The notes: generated by a model from the letters alone, not told the origin. A stretch of DNA of 64,000 nucleotides from Actinacidiphila acidipaludis (GCF_019890725.1 NZ_JAINZZ010000006.1:206102-270101); one strand, 5' to 3'; shown: positions 25,224-34,034, counted from the stretch's first letter. Made by a program: numbers and translations.

Positions 25224-26518
25224 CGCGCACTCCTCAGATCGGGGGCGGGTTCGCCGGGGGCCGCGGGCGTCCGGTCCGGAAAGACCCAGGCGCGGAAGAG
25301 CAGGAACCGCAGGACCGTCGCCGCCAGGTTCGCGGCGATCAGCGCGGCCAGTTCGGTGCCGTGCCCGGGCCGGGCGCTGGCCGTGTGGAGGGCGGCCAGC
25401 GAGCCGCTGGTCAGAGCCAGGCCGATGCCGAACACCACCAGACCCTGGGCCTGGTGGCGCACCGCGCGGTCCCGGCCGCGCACGCCGAAGGTCAGGCGGC
25501 GGTTGGCCGCGGTGTTGCCCAGCGCCGACAGCAGCAGCGCGAGGGCGTTGGCGGGCTGGGCGCCCATCCCGAGCCGGAACAGCACGTACAGGCCCAGGTA
25601 GACCAGGGTGCTCAGCGCGCCCACCACGCAGAAGCCGACGAGCTGCCGGGCCAGCCCCGGCGGGACGTCGGACAGGTCGCGGTCGCGCGGGTCGTCGCCG
25701 AACGGGCGGCGCAGCCGGTCCAGGGCCAGCCGGCCGGTGGCCAGCGCGCGGCCGACCCGCCACACGCCGCGCAGGTCGTCGGTGGCGGTGCGGACCAGGT
25801 CGACGCTGCTGTCGGGGTCGTCGACCCAGTCGACCGGCACCTCGTGGATGCGCAGGCCCGCACGTTCGGCGAGCACCAGCATCTCGGTGTCGAAGAACCA
25901 GCCGGTGTCCTCGACCATCGGCAGCAGGTGCTGCGCGACGTCGGCCCTGATGGCCTTGAAGCCGCACTGCGCGTCGGAGAAGCGGGCGGCCAGCGAGCCG
26001 CGCAGGATCAGGTTGTAGGCGCGGGAGATGAACTCCCGCTTGGCGCCGCGCACCACGCGCGAGGAGCGCGACAGCCGGGAGCCGATGGCCAGGTCGGAGT
26101 GGCCGGAGATCAGCGGCGCGACCAGCGGCAGCAGGGCGTTGAGGTCGGTGGACAGGTCCACGTCCATGTACGCCAGGACCGGCGCGTCGGACGCCGTCCA
26201 CACCGTGCGCAGGGCGCGTCCGCGGCCCTTCTGCTCCAGGCGGAAGGACTCGACCTCCGGCAGCTCCGCGGCCAGCGCCTTGGCGACCGCGGGTGTCAGG
26301 TCGGTGCTGGCGTTGTCGGCGACGGTGATCCGGAACGGGTAGGGAAAGGTGCCCGACAGGTGTGCGTGCAGCCGGCGGACACACGGCTCGAGATCGTCCT
26401 CCTCGTTGAACACGGGGATGACGACGTCGAGCACGGGTGCGCCCGCCGCGTGGTCAGGGTCTGCGGCCATGACCGGCAGGTGCTGCCGGGCGGGCAGGGT
26501 GCCGAGTGGGGTTCGCAT
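25220..26518 (-). CDS. GT2 glycosyltransferase fused to GtrA membrane domain
   Basis: This encodes 432 residues. Residues about 27-260 form a GT-A fold: LDVVIPVFNEEDDLEP at the start, VADNASTD, AYMDVDLSTDLNAL with the metal-binding Asp residues, and QCGFKAIRAD. Residues about 290-420 form a GtrA domain with four transmembrane helices (GFCVVGALSTLVYLGLYVLF onwards). Such fusions are thought to make a polyprenyl-phosphate sugar and help flip it, which the downstream GT39 enzyme could use. It lies 25 bases after the histidine kinase gene and overlaps the GT39 gene by four bases, so all four genes are one operon. Confidence 0.9.
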   Translation of the reverse strand: MRTPLGTLPARQHLPVMAADPDHAAGAPVLDVVIPVFNEEDDLEPCVRRLHAHLSGTFPYPFRITVADNASTDLTPAVAKALAAELPEVESFRLEQKGRGRALRTVWTASDAPVLAYMDVDLSTDLNALLPLVAPLISGHSDLAIGSRLSRSSRVVRGAKREFISRAYNLILRGSLAARFSDAQCGFKAIRADVAQHLLPMVEDTGWFFDTEMLVLAERAGLRIHEVPVDWVDDPDSSVDLVRTATDDLRGVWRVGRALATGRLALDRLRRPFGDDPRDRDLSDVPPGLARQLVGFCVVGALSTLVYLGLYVLFRLGMGAQPANALALLLSALGNTAANRRLTFGVRGRDRAVRHQAQGLVVFGIGLALTSGSLAALHTASARPGHGTELAALIAANLAATVLRFLLFRAWVFPDRTPAAPGEPAPDLRSAR

Positions 26519-26543
26519 GCCACGACCCTCGGCAACCGCCCTG

Positions 26544-28070
26544 TCATGACGATGTGGTGAGGCTGGGGACGGGCTGTGAGAGTGCGGGCGGAAGGGTGAC
26601 GCTGAACACGGTGCGTCCGGGGGCGCTGTCCACGGTCACCCGGCCGCCGTGCGCGGCCACCACCGACTGCACGATCGCCAGGCCCAGACCGGTGCTGCCG
26701 GCCGCCCTCGACCGCGAGGTGTCGCCGCGCGCGAACCGCTCGAACACGCGCCGTTCGAGGTCCTCGGGGATGCCCGGACCGTCGTCCTCGACCTGGAGCA
26801 GCACCTCGCCGCGGCGGGGCGTGGCCACGCGCGCGGTGACGGTCGTGCCCGGCGGTGTGTGGGTGCGGGCGTTGGCCAGCAGGTTGGCGAGGACCTGCTG
26901 GAGGCGCTGGGCGTCGCCGTGCACGCAGACCGGCCGGTCGGGCAGGTCGAGCCGCCAGTGGTGGTCGCGACCCGCCGCGCGGGCGTCGCTGACCGCGTCG
27001 ACCACGAGCGGCGACAGATCGGTCTCGTCGAAGCTGAGGGGGCGGCCGGCATCGAGCCGGGCGAGCAGCAGCAGGTCCTCCACCAGCGTCGTCATCCGGT
27101 CCGCCTCGGACTCGATGCGGCCCAGCGCGTGCCGGGTGTCGGGACCGGCCGGCTCCCGCCCGCGGCGCGTGAGTTCGGCGTAGCCGCGGATGGACGCGAG
27201 CGGCGTGCGCAGCTCGTGACTGGCGTCGGCGACGAACTGCCGCACCCGCGTCTCGCTCTCCTGGCGGGCGTGCAGGGCCGAACCGACGTGCCCGAGCATG
27301 CGGTTGAGGGCCGCGCCGACCTCGCCGACCTCGGTCCGCGGATCGGCGTCCGCGTCCGGGACGCGTTCGTGCAGCGCCACCTCACCGCGGTGCAGGGGCA
27401 GTTCGGACACCCGGGTCGCGGTCGCGGCGAGCCGGCGCAGCGGCTCCAGCGCGATCCGCATGAGCGCGGCGCCCGCCAGCCCGGCGGCGACGAGTCCGGC
27501 GGCCGTGACCGACACCTCGACCCACATCAGGGTGGACAGGGTGTCCTCGACGCCCGCGGTGCTCATGCCGACGATCACGGTCGTGCCGTCGGACCCCGGC
27601 ATCGCCGACTCCACCCGGTAGGTGCCCAGGCCCGGTATGGCCAGCGTGTGCGGGCTGCCGTCGCGCGGCACGTCCGCGAACGCCGCGGCCTGGGCGGAGG
27701 TCAGGTCCTTCGCCTCGAGCTGGCCGTCGGTGGAGTCGGCCGCGCTGACCGCGGCCTGGGTGACGGTTCCGGTCGCGCTGACGAGAGCGCCGACCGTCTC
27801 GCCTTCCTGGCCGCCCCCGGCGAGGAAGGGGAACGGCGGAAGATCCCTGTCGTGCGGCAGCGGGCCCCGCTCGGGGCCGTGCGGCCCGGAGGCGCGCACC
27901 GCGACGTCCTGCACCTTGGCGTCGAGCTGCCCGTACAGGAAGTCGTGCAGCGCGAATATCGTCACCGCCCCGATCACCGAGCACACCACGGCGACCAGGA
28001 CGACACAGGACGCGACCAGGCGCCGGCGCAGCGACCAGCGGCGCCGCGGCGCAGGCCGCGTCCGCGTCAC
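26544..28070 (-). CDS. Sensor histidine kinase with HAMP domain
   Basis: This encodes 508 residues from GTG 28070, overlapping the response regulator stop (GTGA). Two transmembrane helices (residues about 14-36 and 175-200) enclose an extracellular sensor domain with no recognised fold. A HAMP domain follows (IALEPLRRLAATATRVSELPL). The DHp domain has VADASHELRTPLASIRGYAEL with the phosphoacceptor His. The ATPase has the N box (VLANLLANARTHT), G1 (DDGPGIPE) and G2 (STGLGLAIVQSVVAAHGG). The pair resembles OmpR-type systems tied to envelope stress. Confidence 0.94.
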   Translation of the reverse strand: MTRTRPAPRRRWSLRRRLVASCVVLVAVVCSVIGAVTIFALHDFLYGQLDAKVQDVAVRASGPHGPERGPLPHDRDLPPFPFLAGGGQEGETVGALVSATGTVTQAAVSAADSTDGQLEAKDLTSAQAAAFADVPRDGSPHTLAIPGLGTYRVESAMPGSDGTTVIVGMSTAGVEDTLSTLMWVEVSVTAAGLVAAGLAGAALMRIALEPLRRLAATATRVSELPLHRGEVALHERVPDADADPRTEVGEVGAALNRMLGHVGSALHARQESETRVRQFVADASHELRTPLASIRGYAELTRRGREPAGPDTRHALGRIESEADRMTTLVEDLLLLARLDAGRPLSFDETDLSPLVVDAVSDARAAGRDHHWRLDLPDRPVCVHGDAQRLQQVLANLLANARTHTPPGTTVTARVATPRRGEVLLQVEDDGPGIPEDLERRVFERFARGDTSRSRAAGSTGLGLAIVQSVVAAHGGRVTVDSAPGRTVFSVTLPPALSQPVPSLTTSS

Positions 28071-28897
28071 GCCGGCTCCCCCGGCTTGATCAGATACCCC
28101 GCGCCGCGCCGGGTGTGGATCATCGGGGAGCGGCCGGCGTCGATCTTCCGCCGCAGGTAGGAGATGTAGAGCTCGACGACGTTGGCCTGGCCGCCGAAGT
28201 CGTAGGACCAGACGCGGTCCAGTATCTGCGCCTTGCTGAGCACGCGGCGCGGATTGCGCATCAGGTAGCGCAGCAGCTCGAACTCGGTCGCGGTCAGGTG
28301 GATGTTGTCGCCGCCGCGGCTGACCTCGTGGCTGTCCTCGTTGAGCACCAGGTCGCCGACGACCAGCAGCGACTCGTTGCGCACCGCCGCCGCGCCGGAG
28401 CGCCGCAGCAGGCCGCGCAGGCGCGCCACGACCTCCTCCAGGCTGAACGGCTTCGTCACGTAGTCGTCACCGCCCGCGGTCAGGCCGGCGATGCGGTCCT
28501 CGACGGCGTCCTTGGCCGTCAGGAAGAGGACCGGCACGTCCGGGGTCTCCCGGCGCAGCCGGGCCAGCACCTCCAGGCCGTCCATGTCCGGCAGCATCAC
28601 GTCGAGCACGACCGCGTCCGGCCGCGACTCGCGCGCCGCGCGCAGGGCGCTGGTGCCGTCGGACTCGGTGAGGACCTGCCAGCCCTCGTAGCGCAGGGCC
28701 ATCGAGAGGAGGTCGGCGAGGGGGGCTTCGTCGTCGACGACGAGGACGCGGACGGGGGAGCCGTCGGGCCGGGCGAGTTCCGCTGCCGCGGTGGTCTGGG
28801 GGACCTGGGCCTGGGCCGCCGTCGCCTGGGCCTGGACGGCCGCGGGGTCGGCGGGGGCCGAGGGGTGGGGCGTGGTCATCGGGGAGGTGGTTGCCAT
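28067..28897 (-). CDS. OmpR-family response regulator
   Basis: This encodes 276 residues from ATG 28897, after a GGGGAGGTGG ribosome binding site. A low-complexity Ala/Pro leader of about 47 residues precedes the receiver: VRVLVVDDEAPL holds the acidic pair, VVLDVMLPDMDG the phosphoacceptor Asp, FLTAKD the Thr, and VTKPFS the Lys. The winged-helix output is at the end (LTATEFELLRYLMRNPRRVLSKAQILDRVW and VVELYISYLRRKID). It starts a four-gene operon with its kinase and two glycosyltransferases, whose expression it may control. Confidence 0.94.
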   Translation of the reverse strand: MATTSPMTTPHPSAPADPAAVQAQATAAQAQVPQTTAAAELARPDGSPVRVLVVDDEAPLADLLSMALRYEGWQVLTESDGTSALRAARESRPDAVVLDVMLPDMDGLEVLARLRRETPDVPVLFLTAKDAVEDRIAGLTAGGDDYVTKPFSLEEVVARLRGLLRRSGAAAVRNESLLVVGDLVLNEDSHEVSRGGDNIHLTATEFELLRYLMRNPRRVLSKAQILDRVWSYDFGGQANVVELYISYLRRKIDAGRSPMIHTRRGAGYLIKPGEPA

Positions 28898-29259
28898 GCG
28901 GCAAGCCTGTGGGGTGGCTATGAAAGGAGCATGGGGCGTTTCTGTGAATCGTCTGAGAATCAGGTCGGCTCGGCGGGGGTTGGCGCGCCCGGGGGTGGGG
29001 TCCGGGGTGACCCGGGGCGCCGTTGCCGTGTGACGGGCGTGGTTGTTCGCGCTGGGGACACCTCCCGGGCGGAGCCTGGGGGACCCCGCGTCCTCGGCGG
29101 CGCTTGCTCGGTTTCTGGTGGCGCGGCCACTCCGCCAGTCGCTCGGAAGGGGGCGGAAAAGAGGTGCGGGGCGGACAGGGGTGATCGGGGGTGGGCAAGG
29201 GCGGGGGAGAAGTGGTCGGCGGGGCGTGGGGGGTGTCACCCGGGCGTACGGTCGTGGCC
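28898..29259. promoter_or_regulatory. Divergent region with a REP-like element
   Basis: This 362-base gap lies between the response regulator operon and the MEDS gene. It holds the promoter of the operon (an AT-richer patch at about 28915-28970) and a REP-like element at 29041-29090. No other gene is seen. Confidence 0.5.
29041..29090. repeat. REP-like dispersed palindromic element
   Basis: GGTTGTTCGCGCTGGGGACA then CCTCCCGGGCGGAGCCTGGG and GGACCCCGCG is a diverged copy in the same orientation as 10453-10486. The GGTTG end matches the flank at 22750. Confidence 0.65.
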
Positions 29260-30153
29260 ATGGCTGGACGGGCCGGCGGTGCGCGGACCCCCCGGGCGGT
29301 CGCCGTCGAGCGCCTCGCACCGGGCGATCACGCCTGCCTGCCGTACGACGCTCCCGGGCAGCCCTGGGCGGTGCGGGCCGCCTTCGCCGCCGGGGGGCTG
29401 GCCCGCGGCGAACGCGTTCTGCTGTTCACCGGCCCGGACACCGACGTCCCGAAGGCCCTGGACGCGCTGGAGGCGTACGACCTGCCCGCCCGGCAGGCGG
29501 CGGCCGAGGGCCGTCTCGCGGTGGTGCGCGACTCCCCCGGATACGACACGGCCCGCGGCTTCGACGCCGCGGCCCGTGCCGGTCATTGGGTGCGGGCCGC
29601 GGACGACGCGCGGTCCCGCGGTTTCACCGGCCTGCGCGCGGCCGGTGAGATGGCCTGGGCGGCCGGCCCCGGGGTCGATCCCGAGGAGCTGCGCACGTAC
29701 GAGCTGGGCCTGACAACGCTGTTCGCGGAACTCGGCTGCACCGCGCTGTGCGAGTACGACCACCGGGCCTTCCCGGCCGAGCAGTTGGAGCCACTGCTCG
29801 GCGTCCACCCGCTGTCCGTGGTGCCCGCAACCCCCGGCACGCTGCACGCGGTACGGGAGGGCGGTGTTCTGCGCCTGGCCGGGGACGCCGACCTGGCCAC
29901 CCGCGGTGCGTTCGAACTCGCCGTACGCGAAACGGATCGGGGCGTGATCGATCTGACGGGCCTGGCCATCCTCGACGCCCACTGCGCACGGGAGTTGGCG
30001 CGGCTGGGGGGTACGGGCGGCCTGCCGGTGGTACTGGAGTGCACGGACGCGCAGGCCCGGCTCCTGCGCATCTGCGGGCTGCGGAATCCGCCGGCGGGCG
30101 TGACCCTGAGTATCCGGGTGCCCGGACGGGACGCCGGCGGGTCCGCGGGCTGA
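29260..30153 (+). CDS. MEDS-domain sensor protein with STAS-like tail
   Basis: This encodes 297 residues from ATG 29260. The MEDS (methanogen/methylotroph DcmR sensory) domain fills residues about 17-190: LAPGDHACLPYD holds the conserved His and Cys, then RGERVLLFTGPD, and LCEYDHRAFP. The final 90 residues (GGVLRLAGDADLATRGAFELAV, GVIDLTGLAILDAHCARELARL) look like a STAS anti-anti-sigma domain. Many actinobacterial MEDS proteins pair with STAS or ATPase domains and are presumed to sense redox or small molecules and feed into partner switching. The target is not encoded nearby. Confidence 0.85.
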   Translation: MAGRAGGARTPRAVAVERLAPGDHACLPYDAPGQPWAVRAAFAAGGLARGERVLLFTGPDTDVPKALDALEAYDLPARQAAAEGRLAVVRDSPGYDTARGFDAAARAGHWVRAADDARSRGFTGLRAAGEMAWAAGPGVDPEELRTYELGLTTLFAELGCTALCEYDHRAFPAEQLEPLLGVHPLSVVPATPGTLHAVREGGVLRLAGDADLATRGAFELAVRETDRGVIDLTGLAILDAHCARELARLGGTGGLPVVLECTDAQARLLRICGLRNPPAGVTLSIRVPGRDAGGSAG

Positions 30154-30167
30154 CGCCCGGCCGCCCG

Positions 30168-30728
30168 TCAGGCCTGTTCGCGCTGCTCCTCGGCGAGGAG
30201 CTGGAAGGCGACGGCGCCGTCGAGCGATTCACGGATGATGTCCGCGTGCCCGGCGTGCCGGGCCTGCTCCTCGACCAGGTGCATCAGGATCCAACGGGCG
30301 CTGCGCTGGGCGCCCTTGGGGAACCAGGGGGCCTCGGGCAGCGGGACGACCATGTCCAGGTCCGGCAGGGCGGCGACGGCCTCGGTGGTCTGCCGGGCGA
30401 CCTCCTCGAACTCGGCGAGGACGCCCGCGAGCGTCTCGTCGGGGAGCAGCCGGAACTCGTCCTCCCAGCCGGCGCTGCGGGTCGCGAGGTCGTCGTCGCC
30501 GCCGGGCTGCGGAACGCGCTGCATCAGGACTTCCTGGATCCAGTGGTGCTCGACGTGCGCCGCGTGCTTCACCAGGCCGCCGAGGGTCATCGCGCTGACG
30601 CTGGGCCGCGCGGCCGCCTGCTCGTCGGTCAGGCCGCGCACGGCCCGCCGCAGGCCACCGCGCTGCGCCTCCAGGAACGCCAGCAGGGACTCCCGCTCAC
30701 CGGCTGCCGCCTCGACCAGACTCGGCAT
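30168..30728 (-). CDS. DinB / DUF664 family protein
   Basis: This encodes 186 residues from ATG 30728. It is an all-helical four-helix bundle with the three metal-ligand His of the DinB/YfiT superfamily: LVKHAAHVEHHW, then ILMHLVEEQARHAGHADIIRE. Relatives bind zinc or nickel and include thiol (mycothiol or bacillithiol) transferases. The DUF664 subgroup is not characterised. It is convergent with the MEDS gene, with a 14-base gap. Confidence 0.88.
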   Translation of the reverse strand: MPSLVEAAAGERESLLAFLEAQRGGLRRAVRGLTDEQAAARPSVSAMTLGGLVKHAAHVEHHWIQEVLMQRVPQPGGDDDLATRSAGWEDEFRLLPDETLAGVLAEFEEVARQTTEAVAALPDLDMVVPLPEAPWFPKGAQRSARWILMHLVEEQARHAGHADIIRESLDGAVAFQLLAEEQREQA

Positions 30729-31004
30729 CACGCCACCTCTTCCTTTGCTCAGCGGGATCTTTCGCCCGCGCCGACATCACCCAAGCTATGAGGTCTTGCG
30801 GTCAGCTTCCGTCCGCATCGCCGACCTGTCTTCTCGGCTGGGGCCCGGCCCCGTGGATCAGTTCCGAGCCGCGGAACGGAGGTCCTGAACCGTGGACAGG
30901 GTCGCGCCCCCTTCGGCCTCCGGGGTGCCCCCGGGCCCGGCTTCCGGGGTGCCCCCGGGCCCCGTCGCCGTCCACCGGTTCGCTGTGGCTGTTCGCGCAG
31001 TTCC

Positions 31005-31234
31005 CCGCGCCCCTGATCACGTGCCGTACGTCCGCACGTTGGGGGCAGTACGGCGGTACCCCGGCACACCCTCTGGGGCCACTTATCACTGCCAGGGGGT
31101 GGGGAGGAAGCGCTCCCCGCAGGAATGTGCATCCGCCCGGGTCAACGGGCGGAAGAACCCGCCATGCACAGTCCGAGGAGACGCTTCCGGACTGCCCCCA
31201 ACAGACGGACAACGGCACGTGATCAGGGGCGCGG
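31005..31234. repeat. Large structured palindromic element, copy B
   Basis: The outer arms pair over about 35 bases. CCGCGCCCCTGATCACGTGC begins the left arm, and its reverse complement (GCACGTGATCAGGGGCGCGG) ends the right arm; each continues inward to a shared GTTGGGGGCAGT on its own strand. Inside are three hairpins: GGGGAG...CTCCCC, GTGCAT...ATGCAC with an inner CCGCCCG/CGGGCGG stem, and AGTCCG...CGGACT. A second copy in opposite orientation is at 10489-10675. Confidence 0.8.
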
Positions 31235-31275
31235 GGTCCCCCAGACTTCGTCCGGGAGGTGCCCCCAACGCGACA
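31231..31275. repeat. REP-like dispersed palindromic element
   Basis: GCGGGGTCCCCCAGACTTCG then TCCGGGAGGTGCCCCCAACG is the complement of the core at 10453-10486, and one of the best preserved copies. It abuts the large element, and the same pair of elements sits side by side at 10453-10675. Confidence 0.75.
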
Positions 31276-31331
31276 AGCCACCCACCGGGCGGAGGGCGGC
31301 CAACAAGACCTCGGGGCACCCCGGAAGCCGT

Positions 31332-31772
31332 TCAGCGCAGCCGCAGGCCGATGTACGGCACGGTGCCGCCGGGCAGCACATAGCGTTCGGTCTCCACGAA
31401 GCCCTGGGCCAGGGCGAACCGCAACCCCTCGGGGTTGGACCCCAGCACCACCGTCTCGACCACGCCCGCGCCCAGCGCTTCCGCCTGCTCCAGCCCCCGC
31501 GCGTACAACGCCCCTCCGTACCCGCGCCCCCGGAACTCCGGCAGCACCCGGGCGATGACCACGACCATCGCCTCCTCCCCCTCCGGCGCCCGCACGGTCA
31601 TGCACCCCACCAGCCGCTCCCCGGCGTACGCCACGTCGAGCAGGTTGCGCCGGCTGCGTTCACGGACGTCGTCCAGCGACAGCGGATCCGGCGGGACGAT
31701 CAGGTTGTGGACGTACTGCCAGTCGCGCAACTGGTCGTCGCCGTGGGCGCGTTCGATGCGGAGGTCGGGCAT
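31332..31772 (-). CDS. GNAT acetyltransferase
   Basis: This encodes 146 residues from ATG 31772 (MPDLRIERAHGDDQLRDW). The acetyl-CoA binding motif A is in VIARVLPEFRGRGYGGALYARGLEQA (Arg/Gln-x-x-Gly-x-Gly/Ala pattern), and motif B is in FALAQGFVETERYVLPGG. The acceptor substrate is unknown. It is divergent from the membrane protein gene at 31897 across 124 bases. Confidence 0.87.
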   Translation of the reverse strand: MPDLRIERAHGDDQLRDWQYVHNLIVPPDPLSLDDVRERSRRNLLDVAYAGERLVGCMTVRAPEGEEAMVVVIARVLPEFRGRGYGGALYARGLEQAEALGAGVVETVVLGSNPEGLRFALAQGFVETERYVLPGGTVPYIGLRLR

Positions 31773-31896
31773 CACCCCATCGAAGCGTTCGCCGCGCCGG
31801 GCGGTCAACGGGATAAGCCCGGCCGGCCCGCCGCCCGCCCCCACCGGAGTAACCTGCGCAGGCCGATCGTCCAGCGGGTACGAAGGGGGACCGCCC

Positions 31897-32466
31897 GTGC
31901 TGCGCTCCCGCGCGCGTTCCAGGACGCCGCTCCGCAAGCCGCGGAAGCCCTCGTGGGCACCCAGGTCCCGCAGGGGAGCCCTGGCGGCCGTGGTCCTGGT
32001 CGCCGTCGTCCTGCTCGGCGGCGGCGTCGACGCCCTCGTCACCGGCGGCGTGAACATGGCGTACGCGGCCCGCTGGCAGGGCACCCCGGGCCGGCTGACC
32101 GTCCTGCTCTGCACGGAGGAGGGCTTCGGCAAGACCCGGCACACCCGCTGCGAGGGAACGTTCCGCTCCGACGACGGGAAGGTCGTCGACCGCGACGCCG
32201 GGATGTCGCAGTCCCTGTCGCCGGGCTCGACGCTGCCCGTGCAGCGCAAGGCGTCCGGCGGCTACGACCGGGTCGGCTTCGCCGCGTTCAGCGGCTGGCT
32301 GGCGGTGGCGTTCCTCGGTCTGGCGATGGCCGGCACGGCCGTCCTGGGCGTGAGTTCCGCGACCGCCCGCGCCGCCTTCCGGCCCGCCTGGCTCACCGTC
32401 GGCGGCCTGCTCGCCGCCGCCCTCCTGACCGCTCTGGTCAGTGCCGTCGGCGGCGCCTTTCCGTAG
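31897..32466 (+). CDS. Two-helix membrane protein of unknown function
   Basis: This encodes 189 residues from GTG 31897, after GAAGGGGGA. A very basic start precedes a transmembrane helix at about residues 35-55 (GALAAVVLVAVVLLGGGVDALV). An extracytoplasmic domain with two Cys follows (LLCTEEGFGKTRHTRCEGTF), then two C-terminal helices. The layout resembles DUF3592-type proteins, but I cannot assign it firmly. The two Cys could form a disulfide outside the membrane. Confidence 0.65.
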   Translation: MLRSRARSRTPLRKPRKPSWAPRSRRGALAAVVLVAVVLLGGGVDALVTGGVNMAYAARWQGTPGRLTVLLCTEEGFGKTRHTRCEGTFRSDDGKVVDRDAGMSQSLSPGSTLPVQRKASGGYDRVGFAAFSGWLAVAFLGLAMAGTAVLGVSSATARAAFRPAWLTVGGLLAAALLTALVSAVGGAFP

Positions 32467-32566
32467 CGCCGGCGACGACGGACGCACAGCTCCCCGAACG
32501 CGCCCCTTTCGACCCTTATCGTGGCCTTCGGTGGCGTGTCTCCGCGGATGAGAGGGAGTCGGGGCC

Positions 32567-33979
32567 GTGGCGTTCGCGGAGTCGGCCGGCGGGGGCGCGT
32601 CGAGGATCCCGCCCCGGGAGGGCCGGGCGCCCGGGGGACGGTCGTGGGCGCCGCTGCTGGCGGTGTGCGCCGGGTACTTCATGGTGATCCTGGACGTGAC
32701 GATCATCAACGTCGCCGTCCCCGTCATCGGCCGGGACCTGTCGGCCTCCCTGACCGGCATCCAGTGGATCACCGACGGATACACCCTGGTCTTCGCCGGG
32801 CTCCTGCTGACCGGCGGCGCGCTGGGTGACCGGCTGGGCAACCGCCGCGTCTTCTGCTCGGGCGTCGCGGTGTTCACCGCGTCGTCGGCGGCCTGCGCGC
32901 TCGCGCCGAACGCCCCCTTCCTCGTCGTGGCCCGGCTGGTGGAGGGGCTCGGCGCGGCGCTGATCGTGCCCGGGTCGCTGGCCCTGCTCCAGCAGGCCTA
33001 CCCCGCGCCGGCCGCCCGCTCGCGGGCCTTCGGCCTGTGGGGCTCGATGGCCGGCATCGCGGCGTCCGCCGGCCCGCTGCTGGGCGGCCTGCTCGTCTCC
33101 ACCCTCGGCTGGCGCTGGGTGTTCCTCATCAACCTGCCCGTCGGCGCGGCCTGCCTGGCGCTGACCCTGCGTCACGTGGACCGTTCGCCCCGGCGCGCCG
33201 ACCGGGCCCTGGACTGGCCCGCGCAGTGCACGGTCGTGCTGGCGGTCGCGCTGCTGACCGCGTCGCTCAACGAGGCCGGGCGGCGCGGCTGGTCGGACCC
33301 CGCCGTGCTCGCCGGGCTGGGCCTGGCGGTGGCGGCGGCAGCGGCCTTCGCCGTCCGCGAGCGGCTGGCCCGCTCGCCCGTCCTGCCGCCGAGCGTGCTG
33401 CGCTCCCGCGCGATGAGCGGCGGCGCCGTCATCGGTCTGCTCTTCAACTTCGGTTTCTACGGCATGGTGTTCACGGCCAGCCTGGAGTTCCAGCACCAGC
33501 GCGGCTTCAGCGCCCTGCGCACCGGTCTCGCCCTGTTCCCGGCGGTGGCGGTGACGATGTTCGCCTCCGTCCTGTCCGGACGGCTGGCCCGCCGCACCGG
33601 CGACCGCCCGCTGGTGGTCTCGGGCATGCTCGTCGCCGCGCTGGGACTGGCCGGGTGGGCCGCGGCGGGGGCGGACGCCGCGTATCCGCTGCTCGTGGCG
33701 CCCATGATGGCGGCGGGCTTCGGGACGTCCTTCGCCCTCACCGGTACCACGGCCACCGTGATGGGTGCGGCCCCGGCGGCGTACTCCGGCGCCGCCTCGG
33801 CGCTGTTCAACACCACGCGGCAGATCGGCAGCGCCACCGGCGTCGCGCTCGGCGGCAGTCTGCTCGCCACGGCGACCGACTTCTCCAGCGGGGTGCGCAC
33901 CAGCATGGCCATCGGGGCGCTCGGGTACCTGGCCGCGGCGGGCCTGGCGTGGCGGTGTGTTCCCGCGCGGGGGCGGTGA
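32567..33979 (+). CDS. DHA2 (EmrB/QacA-like) MFS exporter
   Basis: This encodes 470 residues from GTG 32567, after AGAGGGAG. Fourteen transmembrane helices are predicted, starting LLAVCAGYFMVILDVTIINVAVPVIGRDL with the conserved Asp of helix 1. Motif A is GDRLGNRRVF, and motif C lies in GSMAGIAASAGPLLGGLLVSTLGWRWVF. It exports antibiotics or other small amphipathic molecules using the proton gradient. No regulator gene is adjacent. It is followed by a strong hairpin at 34035. Confidence 0.92.
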   Translation: MAFAESAGGGASRIPPREGRAPGGRSWAPLLAVCAGYFMVILDVTIINVAVPVIGRDLSASLTGIQWITDGYTLVFAGLLLTGGALGDRLGNRRVFCSGVAVFTASSAACALAPNAPFLVVARLVEGLGAALIVPGSLALLQQAYPAPAARSRAFGLWGSMAGIAASAGPLLGGLLVSTLGWRWVFLINLPVGAACLALTLRHVDRSPRRADRALDWPAQCTVVLAVALLTASLNEAGRRGWSDPAVLAGLGLAVAAAAAFAVRERLARSPVLPPSVLRSRAMSGGAVIGLLFNFGFYGMVFTASLEFQHQRGFSALRTGLALFPAVAVTMFASVLSGRLARRTGDRPLVVSGMLVAALGLAGWAAAGADAAYPLLVAPMMAAGFGTSFALTGTTATVMGAAPAAYSGAASALFNTTRQIGSATGVALGGSLLATATDFSSGVRTSMAIGALGYLAAAGLAWRCVPARGR

Positions 33980-34034
33980 CGGGCTCACGCCCCCGCCATC
34001 AGGGCGGCTGCGCGGGCCTGGTGGTGGAACAGCC

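Larger units (their letters stand above)
30729..31331. other. Gene-free stretch made largely of repeats
   Basis: This 603-base region lies between two minus-strand genes. It contains two 24-base direct repeats (CCGGGGTGCCCCCGGGCCC at about 30923 and 30947), a large palindromic element (31005-31234) and a REP-like copy (31231-31275). No convincing gene is present on either strand. Confidence 0.75.

Noticed and set aside
22647..25601. A very long plus-strand open frame of 984 codons opposite the GT39 gene
   Set aside because: It is the antisense of a clear membrane protein, with Arg/Gly/Pro-rich text and no family pattern; high GC content keeps such frames open.
31105..31175. A tRNA or riboswitch inside the large palindromic element
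   Set aside because: The hairpins do not form a tRNA cloverleaf, and the element sits between a DinB and a GNAT gene without a leader relationship to either.
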